Source: Deltaproteobacteria bacterium (GTDB lineage: Bacteria; Desulfobacterota; Desulfuromonadia; Desulfuromonadales; Geothermobacteraceae). From it: DNA of 12,074 bases. The translations under genes were made by a program, and so were the position numbers. Positions within the stretch are counted from its first letter, which is position 1; each line of letters starts with the position of its first letter. This document shows, piece by piece, positions 1-5,262 of the stretch. The notes beneath the pieces are model-generated. The model had not been told where the DNA came from and did no database searches. It worked only from the letters and a program-made list of their open reading frames with translations. The DNA is taken from positions 1-12,074 of the forward strand of contig RFIO01000031.1 of NCBI GenBank assembly GCA_003695205.1. The letters are read 5' to 3'.

Positions 1-188
1 ATGTTGAGGTAACTGTCAGTGCTAGCGGCCGGACCGATGCAGACGCTCTGGTCGGCGAGCTTGACGTGCAGGGACTCGGAATCGACATCGGAATGGACCG
101 CGACCGTCTGGATACCCAGTTCCTTGCACGCCCGAATGATACGCAGGGCGATCTCCCCGCGATTGGCGATCAGAATCTTGTTGAACAT
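1..188 (-). CDS. accC: Biotin carboxylase, N-terminal part (runs off left edge)
   Basis: Biotin carboxylase subunit of acetyl-CoA carboxylase, the cytoplasmic enzyme that carboxylates the biotin on AccB using ATP and bicarbonate for fatty acid synthesis. Only the first 62 codons are in the window. They begin MFNKILIANRGEIALRIIRA, the highly conserved start of biotin carboxylases (the IANRGEIA motif at residues 7-14), and continue with a VAVHSDVD segment of the ATP-grasp N-terminal fold. The ATG at 188 follows a purine-rich ribosome site (GGAGAGAGG at 199-191). There is no stop codon because the gene continues past the edge. It lies 53 bases after accB, the usual accB-accC order. A pyruvate or propionyl-CoA carboxylase subunit would share this N-terminus, but the adjacent free-standing biotin carrier makes AccC the best call. 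Confidence 0.93.
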   Translation of the reverse strand, partial: MFNKILIANRGEIALRIIRACKELGIQTVAVHSDVDSESLHVKLADQSVCIGPAASTDSYLN

Positions 189-241
189 GCCCTCTCTCCG
201 TCGTTAGGGGTGAAACCAAAAACTGCCGCGACTCGACGGAA

Positions 242-721
242 TCAGAGCGGCTCGACCAGGAACAGGGCGTCACCGAATTCGACGGGAGAGGCATCGTCCT
301 TGAGCACCTCGATGATCTTGCACTTGAACTCGGCCTCGATCTCGTTGAACAGCTTCATCGCCTCGACCAGGCAGACGGTCTGGCCCGACTCGACGACATC
401 CCCTTCCTTGACGAAGGGATCGGCGTCCGGGCTCGGTTTGCGATAGAAGGTGCCGACGATGGGGCTGTTGATGGTCTTGTACTTGTCGTTGGCGGTCTTG
501 TCCTCGGCCACGGCCTCGGCGGGAGCGGCAGCAGCCGGGGCCGGGGCGGCAACAGCGGCCGGCGCGGCAACAACCGGGGCCTGGGGCGCCTGGACCTGGA
601 TGATCTCCTGGCTGGGACCGCGCTTGATGAGGATCTTCTCCTCGGCGTTTTCCATTTCGAACTCGGTAATATCGGTTTCGGTGACCAGCTTGATCAGGGT
701 CTTGAGATCCTTGATTTCCAT
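242..721 (-). CDS. accB: Biotin carboxyl carrier protein of acetyl-CoA carboxylase
   Basis: Biotin carrier (BCCP) subunit, 159 residues, close to the usual length of about 150-160. It carries biotin between AccC and the carboxyltransferase AccAD. Residues 1-40 are a charged N-terminal segment (starting MEIKDLKTLIKL). Residues 43-72 form an Ala/Pro-rich flexible linker, and residues 82-159 are the biotinyl/lipoyl domain. The biotin-accepting lysine is K123 in EAMKL; E. coli has AMKM at this site, and Leu for the second Met is a mild variation. The ORF is open ten codons further upstream to 751. I prefer the ATG at 721 because it has a strong AAGGAG ribosome site and gives the normal family N-terminus. 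It lies 64 bases after the M24 peptidase gene and 53 bases before accC, probably in the same transcript. Confidence 0.96.
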   Translation of the reverse strand: MEIKDLKTLIKLVTETDITEFEMENAEEKILIKRGPSQEIIQVQAPQAPVVAAPAAVAAPAPAAAAPAEAVAEDKTANDKYKTINSPIVGTFYRKPSPDADPFVKEGDVVESGQTVCLVEAMKLFNEIEAEFKCKIIEVLKDDASPVEFGDALFLVEPL

Positions 722-785
722 CCTCTTTTCTCCTTTTCCGGCCGCGGACATTGGCCCGAGTCGGCCCGTGACTTTCCCGAAAATA

Positions 786-1862
786 TCAGCAGTAACGCTT
801 AAAGGACTTTGGCAGCACCGTCAGGGGCTCCGCCCCGTCTGATGTCACCAGAACTGTATCTTCAATACGGCAACCGCCAAGCTTCGGAACGTAAATGCCG
901 GGCTCGACGGTTATGACCATGCCCTCTTCAACCAGACCTTCGGCACGCGGGGATATGGCCGGGTACTCATGGATTTCCAGGCCGACGCCGTGGCCGAGTC
1001 CGTGTCCGAAACAGTCGCCGTAGCCGGCCTCGACAATCATGTCGCGGGCGACCGCGTCGAGCTCCTTGAGAGACATGCCCGGCTTGATGGCGGCGATGGC
1101 GGCATCGTGCGCCGCGAGGACAATATCATAGATGCGCCGCAATTCCGAAGAGATTTCCCCGACGGCCACGGTGACGGTTTCGTCGCTGCACCAGCCGTTC
1201 ATGCGGGCGCCAAAATCGAGAGTGACCAGCTCGCCGGCCTGAAGGCACTTGTCGGAGGCAACACCGTGCGGCATGGCGCCGCGGGCCCCGGAGGCGACGA
1301 TGTAATCAAAGGATTTTTCTTCGGCGCCGAGCCGGCGCAGGGTCAGTTCCAGCTCGAAGGCGATCTCCTTTTCGCGGACGCCTGGGCGCAGCATCTCTTC
1401 GATGGCGGCATAAGCCTGGCGGTGCAGGGCGGCAACGGCCCGAAGCCCGGCCACCTCGTCCTGCGACTTGATCGTCCTCAGACGGGCGAGGTCATCCTCG
1501 ACCCCGACCAGCTCAACCTTGTCGGAGAGCTTTTCAGACAACTTCTGCCACTGGCCCCAGGTCATGGTCGCGGCTTCAAAACCGCAGCGTCGGGCCGCGG
1601 TGTCAGACAGGGTCTCGACGATGCCATCCAGTTTCTGACGGTAGATGACGATCCGGTCTGCCGCGACCTGCTCCTCGGCCTGGGTGGCATAGCGACTGTC
1701 GGTCAGAAAGACCACCTGATCCCCGGTGACGAGCAGGGCGCCGTCGGTGCCGGTAAAACCGCACAGCCAGCGGATGTTGGGCAGGAACAGCAGAAGGCAG
1801 GCATCGAGGCCATGGGCCTGAAGGACTGAACGCAGCAAAGTGATCCGTTCGTTTCGCGGCAT
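786..1862 (-). CDS. M24 family Xaa-Pro aminopeptidase/dipeptidase
   Basis: Cytoplasmic metallopeptidase of the M24 'pita-bread' family, 358 residues, expected to cleave peptides with proline in the second position. Residues 1-130 are the creatinase-like N-terminal domain (GFTGTDGALLV at 35-45, FLTDSRY at 52-58). The catalytic domain follows. The five metal ligands are visible: D216 in DFGA, D227 in SDET, H291 in GHGLGHGVG, E320 in VEPGIY and E334 in RIEDT. The catalytic His is H199 in MPHG. The length and compact N-domain fit the PepQ/YpdF-like group better than the longer E. coli PepP, so I give no firm symbol. The ATG at 1862 is the only in-frame start after a stop at the end of aroQ. It has no clear Shine-Dalgarno sequence, which suggests dependence on translation of aroQ, 36 bases upstream. 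Confidence 0.93.
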   Translation of the reverse strand: MPRNERITLLRSVLQAHGLDACLLLFLPNIRWLCGFTGTDGALLVTGDQVVFLTDSRYATQAEEQVAADRIVIYRQKLDGIVETLSDTAARRCGFEAATMTWGQWQKLSEKLSDKVELVGVEDDLARLRTIKSQDEVAGLRAVAALHRQAYAAIEEMLRPGVREKEIAFELELTLRRLGAEEKSFDYIVASGARGAMPHGVASDKCLQAGELVTLDFGARMNGWCSDETVTVAVGEISSELRRIYDIVLAAHDAAIAAIKPGMSLKELDAVARDMIVEAGYGDCFGHGLGHGVGLEIHEYPAISPRAEGLVEEGMVITVEPGIYVPKLGGCRIEDTVLVTSDGAEPLTVLPKSFKRYC

Positions 1863-1898
1863 GGCACGAAAAGCGGCAGGAAACCGGCGAGCCGCTGG

Positions 1899-2339
1899 TC
1901 AGCGGACGCCGATCCGTTCGACCAGGGCCCGCAATGCCAGTCCATAGCCGGCTTCGCCCAGACCGCAGATCTGGCCGAGGCAGACAGGCGCGATATACGA
2001 CTGTTGCCGGAAAGGTTCGCGGGCGTGAATGTTGGACAGATGGACTTCGATGCAGGGCAGGCCCACACCGGAAATTGCGTCACGCAGGGCTATGCTGGTG
2101 TGCGTGTAACCGCCGGGATTGATAATGATGCCGGCAACCCCGTCCCGGGCGGCCTGCTGTACGGCATCGATCAACTCACCCTCATGGTTGGATTGAAAGG
2201 ATTCGACCTGGACTCCCAACTCCTCACCCAGTCCGATCAGGGACGCATCGATATCAGCGAGGGTCCGGGTGCCGTAAACCTCCGGTTCGCGAGTACCGAG
2301 CAGGTTGAGGTTGGGTCCGTGAATAACGCGGATTTTCAT
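1899..2339 (-). CDS. aroQ: Type II 3-dehydroquinate dehydratase
   Basis: Converts 3-dehydroquinate to 3-dehydroshikimate, the third step of the shikimate pathway, by the anti-elimination mechanism of the dodecameric type II enzymes. The 146 residues match the family length. The start MKIRVIHGPNLNLLGTREPE is diagnostic. R17 and Y22 form the catalytic lid loop (the general base is the Tyr). N74 and H80 lie in the INPGGYTHTS motif, H100 and S102 in EVHLSN, and R107 and R111 in HAREPFR. All expected active-site residues are intact. The start at 2339 is four bases after the roadblock gene stop, with only a weak ribosome site, so coupled translation is likely. It is separated from aroB and aroK by the TPR and roadblock genes. 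Confidence 0.97.
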   Translation of the reverse strand: MKIRVIHGPNLNLLGTREPEVYGTRTLADIDASLIGLGEELGVQVESFQSNHEGELIDAVQQAARDGVAGIIINPGGYTHTSIALRDAISGVGLPCIEVHLSNIHAREPFRQQSYIAPVCLGQICGLGEAGYGLALRALVERIGVR

Positions 2340-2343
2340 GGCT

Positions 2344-2703
2344 TCAGGCCAATTCGGCGCGCAGGCTGGGGGCCTCGCGCATCAGCAGGTAGCGTCCCTT
2401 GCCGAAATTGCCGTCCTTCTCAATGGTCAGGGCGACAAAATAGTCGTCGTTGAGGATGCGGATCAGCACCTGGAACCCTCCGGTGCGGATGGTCACCTCT
2501 TCCATTTCGCCGCTGTCGAGAATTTCGGCCGTGCGCTTGATGTCCTTGAGAATGTTGGCGTACTCGACGGCGACCAGCTGCAGGTCGACCCCTTCGAGCG
2601 GGCGAAAATACTGATCGATGGCAATACCGTCGTAGCCCATGAGCACGGCCCCGGCACCACCACGGGTCTCTTCGACGATCTTCCTGAGGATATCAGCGAA
2701 CAT
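2344..2703 (-). CDS. Roadblock/LC7 domain protein (MglB-like)
   Basis: A 119-residue single-domain protein of the roadblock/LC7 superfamily, small alpha/beta proteins that typically dimerise and regulate Ras-like GTPases (for example MglB acting on MglA in Myxococcus). Visible features are an N-terminal amphipathic helix (MFADILRKIVEET), the strand-turn-strand GAVLMGYDGIAIDQY at residues 18-32, a long central helix at about 39-62, and a C-terminal strand-helix with FVALTI and a GKGRYLLMR segment. The ATG at 2703 has an excellent AAAGGAGGG ribosome site lying inside the end of the upstream TPR gene, and the two genes overlap by 11 bases. An in-frame extension to 2814 is rejected because it is basic, unlike the family, and lies within the TPR gene. 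No MglA-type GTPase is in the window, so its partner is unknown. Confidence 0.88.
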   Translation of the reverse strand: MFADILRKIVEETRGGAGAVLMGYDGIAIDQYFRPLEGVDLQLVAVEYANILKDIKRTAEILDSGEMEEVTIRTGGFQVLIRILNDDYFVALTIEKDGNFGKGRYLLMREAPSLRAELA

Positions 2704-3562
2704 GCGCCCTCCTTTGCTCAATGGCAGCCAGCCAGCGCTGGTAAATGTCAACGAGTTGCTCCTTGGATGTTTCCTGCGGTTCAGCCCGCGGGTGAGTCTC
2801 CTGCTGCAGGTCAACTTCCGGAACCGGCGACGCGGGCACGGGCTCGGGAGCCGCCGAGGAAGAAGAAGCAGCGGCGGCGGTGGCCGCGCCCTCCTGCTCC
2901 TGCGATTCGAGCTGCTGTTTCAGTTCGACCAGGCGCTGCCGGGCCTTCTGGTTGTCCGGCTCCCGGCGCAGAATCTCCCGGTAGACCCGGGCGGCATCAT
3001 GCAGCAACCCCTGGCGCACGTAAAGCTCCGCCAGGGTCGATGTCAGAATGGCGGGCTGCTCGTCTCCCGATTCGACCTCGGGTTCATTTTGCGGCCCTGT
3101 CTCCTGAACAGCCTCCTGTTCGGGCGATTCTTCCGTATCGGCCGCGCCAGCGCCCAGGGAGGCGAGCATTTTGTTGATGACCGGGTCGTCAGGCTTGAGG
3201 CCGCGTCCCTTTTCGAGCAGGGCACGTGCCTTGTCCAGGTAGCCCTGACGGTAACGCACCCTGGCCAGGCCCTTGATGGCCGGAAGATTGTCCGCCTCAA
3301 TGGCAAGAGCCTGTTCGAAAGCCATGGCGGCATCGGCGAGCTGGTCCTTCTGCGCCAGCACCCGGCCGCGAGCGACATATCCGGGGACGAAACGCGGCAA
3401 GTGGGCAGTGCCCTTGTCGAGAATCTCCAGGGCATCGTCGAGCATGCCGAGTTTCCGATAGGCCTCGGCGAGGGAGACGAAAACGGTGGAGCGGGGATCC
3501 TTGGCAAGAATTTCGGTGTAACCGGCGATTTTGCCAAGCAGGGTCGAGGTGTCGCTGGGCAT
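2693..3562 (-). CDS. Tetratricopeptide repeat protein with disordered linker
   Basis: A 289-residue soluble protein without a signal peptide or membrane segment. Residues about 25-135 form three to four TPR units (VFVSLAEAYRKLGMLDDALEIL; GYVARGRVLAQ...; AIKGLARVRYRQGYLDKARALL). A second TPR block at about 172-217 contains LAELYVRQGLLHDAARVYREIL, typical of a protein-interaction scaffold. Residues 138-170 are an acidic linker and 222-262 a low-complexity Ala/Ser/Pro linker. Residues 266-285 form a predicted amphipathic helix rich in aromatic and charged residues. The ATG at 3562 follows AGGAGG at good spacing, 19 bases after the aroB stop. The 3' end overlaps the roadblock gene by 11 bases, so the two proteins are probably made in a fixed ratio. 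The specific role is not known; a scaffold partner for the roadblock protein is inference. Confidence 0.87.
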   Translation of the reverse strand: MPSDTSTLLGKIAGYTEILAKDPRSTVFVSLAEAYRKLGMLDDALEILDKGTAHLPRFVPGYVARGRVLAQKDQLADAAMAFEQALAIEADNLPAIKGLARVRYRQGYLDKARALLEKGRGLKPDDPVINKMLASLGAGAADTEESPEQEAVQETGPQNEPEVESGDEQPAILTSTLAELYVRQGLLHDAARVYREILRREPDNQKARQRLVELKQQLESQEQEGAATAAAASSSSAAPEPVPASPVPEVDLQQETHPRAEPQETSKEQLVDIYQRWLAAIEQRRAHVR

Positions 3563-3581
3563 GGATCCTCCTGAACCAGGG

Positions 3582-4661
3582 TCAGGGATTCAATACAGCA
3601 GAAAACAGGTCGCGCGGTTGGTCAACCGGCTCGATACAACAGTCGCCGATCCCGCGGTTCAGAACCAGGCGCAACTGACCGGCCTGAACTTTCTTGTCAC
3701 GGTACATGGCCGTCATGACCCGGTCGAGGTCGAAGGCCGGAGAGATCACCGGCAGGGAAAAGCTGACAAGCAATGACCTCAGGGCCTCGACATCGGCATC
3801 GGAGCAATATCCCATGTGCCGGGCGATCTGTGCGGCGACCACCATGCCGATGGCAACCGCCTCGCCATGACGCACCTTGCCATAGCCGGAAAGGGTTTCG
3901 ACCACGTGGCCGTAGGTGTGGCCGAAGTTGAGAATGGCGCGCAAACCCTTTTCTTTTTCGTCATTTTCTACAATATCGGCCTTGGTTTGGCAAGATATCT
4001 CCACCATGCGAACCAGGGCCTCAGAGTGAAGAGCCAGGATATTTTCGCGCTGTTGAGCGAGCCAGGTGAAAAATTCCCGGTCACGTATGACCCCGTACTT
4101 GACGACTTCGGCCAGGCCGGCGTGAAACTCACGCGCAGGCAGAGTCTTCAGGGTGGATACGTCGATCAGAACCGCCTTTGGCTGGTAAAAGGCGCCGATG
4201 AGGTTTTTCCCGAGGGGATGGTTGACGCCTGTCTTGCCCCCCACCGAACTGTCGACCTGGGCCAGCAGACTGGTCGGAATCTGAACAAAGGGAATGCCAC
4301 GCAGAAAAGAGGAGGCGACAAACCCGGTCAGGTCACCGACTACACCTCCGCCAAGGGCGACAAGCCCGGAGCCGCGGTCGAAGCCGGACTCGATCAGCCC
4401 GGTCATCAGCAGCTGGTAGCTGTCGAGATTCTTGTATTCCTCTCCATCGGGGACCGTCAGCAGCACCGGGTCGAAACCGGCGCGGCGCAAATCCGTCATG
4501 AGAGAATCCGCGTACAGTCCGGCGACCGTGGGATTACTGACAACGGCGATACGACGGGCAAAACCGAGCTTCGCCAACTTCTGGCCGGCCGCGCCGACCA
4601 GGCCTTCACCTATGAGGATGGGATAGCTGCGATCCCCGAGTCCGACTTTCAGTTCAACCAT
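3582..4661 (-). CDS. aroB: 3-dehydroquinate synthase
   Basis: Converts DAHP to 3-dehydroquinate, the second step of the shikimate pathway, using NAD and a divalent metal (usually zinc) in the cytoplasm. At 359 residues it has the normal bacterial length. The NAD-binding region has DGEEYKNL (72-79) and GGGVVGDLTGF (104-114). The central substrate motif IPTSLLAQVDSSVGGKTGVN spans 128-147. The three metal ligands are visible: E185 in AEVVKYG, H248 in NFGHTYGH and H265 in VRHGEAVAIGM. No key residue is missing. The ATG at 4661 overlaps the aroK stop by eight bases (ATGGTTGA), so translation is probably coupled. It is followed 19 bases later by the TPR gene. Confidence 0.97.
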   Translation of the reverse strand: MVELKVGLGDRSYPILIGEGLVGAAGQKLAKLGFARRIAVVSNPTVAGLYADSLMTDLRRAGFDPVLLTVPDGEEYKNLDSYQLLMTGLIESGFDRGSGLVALGGGVVGDLTGFVASSFLRGIPFVQIPTSLLAQVDSSVGGKTGVNHPLGKNLIGAFYQPKAVLIDVSTLKTLPAREFHAGLAEVVKYGVIRDREFFTWLAQQRENILALHSEALVRMVEISCQTKADIVENDEKEKGLRAILNFGHTYGHVVETLSGYGKVRHGEAVAIGMVVAAQIARHMGYCSDADVEALRSLLVSFSLPVISPAFDLDRVMTAMYRDKKVQAGQLRLVLNRGIGDCCIEPVDQPRDLFSAVLNP

Positions 4662-5184
4662 TTTTCCCGTTCAGCCCGTTTTCAATTGCCCGCAGAACGA
4701 TGCCGGCAATCTCCTCTGGAGACTCATCCGTCAGTTCTACTGTCACATCTGCCTGCCGATAGAACGGCAGGCGCTGCTGGTAGTGCGCCAGGATATCCGC
4801 CCAGGACTGCCCGTCCGCCAGGGGTCGACCGCTGGGCCCTTGCAACCGGGAACGGATAACGCCTGGGTCGGTCTGCAGAAAAACGACCGGGCCCAGTTGC
4901 CGCATCAGATTCCAGTTCTCCCTGCGAAGGACAATACCACCACCGGCGGCAACGACCAAGCCCCTGCGACCGACCAGACCGCGCAGGGCCTCTGTCTCAA
5001 GCCTCCGGAAGGTATCCTCCCCATCCTCGGCAAAGATGACCGGAATAGATCTGCCTGCCTGGCTGACGATGACCTCGTCCAGGTCGACATACTGCCAGGC
5101 GCACCTGCCGGCCAGCTCGGCCGCGACCGTACTCTTGCCGCAGCCCATGAATCCCACCAGGACGATATTGTCAAAACCGGGCAT
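4654..5184 (-). CDS. aroK: Shikimate kinase
   Basis: Phosphorylates shikimate to shikimate 3-phosphate with ATP, the fifth step of chorismate synthesis. With the chosen start it has 176 residues, close to the typical 170-175. The Walker A motif GFMGCGKST is at residues 11-19. The shikimate-binding D34/D36 (DLDE), R60 (FRRLE) and the GGG at 81-83 are present, as are the lid arginine R120 in GRPL and R138 in QQRLPFY. I chose the ATG at 5184, which has a G-rich ribosome site (ACGGGG) and gives the usual ten residues before the P-loop. A GTG at 5199 would add five residues but has no ribosome site, so the true start may be either. It lies downstream of pilQ, after a hairpin, and overlaps aroB by eight bases. 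Confidence 0.94.
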   Translation of the reverse strand: MPGFDNIVLVGFMGCGKSTVAAELAGRCAWQYVDLDEVIVSQAGRSIPVIFAEDGEDTFRRLETEALRGLVGRRGLVVAAGGGIVLRRENWNLMRQLGPVVFLQTDPGVIRSRLQGPSGRPLADGQSWADILAHYQQRLPFYRQADVTVELTDESPEEIAGIVLRAIENGLNGKNG

Positions 5185-5213
5185 CTGGAACCCCGTCACG
5201 CTCAGGATACAGA

Positions 5214-5237
5214 AAAGGGCAGGTTCCCCTGCCCTTT
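5214..5237 (-). terminator. Hairpin between pilQ and aroK, possible partial terminator
   Basis: A perfect 10-bp inverted repeat (AAAGGGCAGG / CCTGCCCTTT) closes a four-base GGAA loop, a GNRA-type tetraloop, on the transcribed strand. The stem ends in TTT and continues T-C-T-G-T, a short and imperfect U-tract. It lies in the 63-78 base gap between the pilQ stop and the aroK start. It could be a weak intrinsic terminator that reduces read-through from the pilus operon into the shikimate genes, or an mRNA 3'-end stabiliser or processing site. No separate promoter for aroK is evident in the gap. Confidence 0.5.
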
Positions 5238-5262
5238 CCCCTGGTCTTATCCGCGCCGCTTG

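Noticed and set aside
969..1829. A plus-strand open frame of 286 codons
   Set aside because: It is antisense to the M24 peptidase, with a shadow-type composition (many Gly, Asp, Val and Arg) and no ribosome site evidence.
2704..2814. An N-terminal extension of the roadblock protein by 37 residues
   Set aside because: The extension is basic, lies inside the TPR gene and lacks a ribosome site, while the ATG at 2703 has a strong one and gives the family N-terminus.
3816..4859. A plus-strand open frame of 347 codons
   Set aside because: It is antisense across aroB and aroK, both of which keep all catalytic residues. It shows no family motifs of its own.
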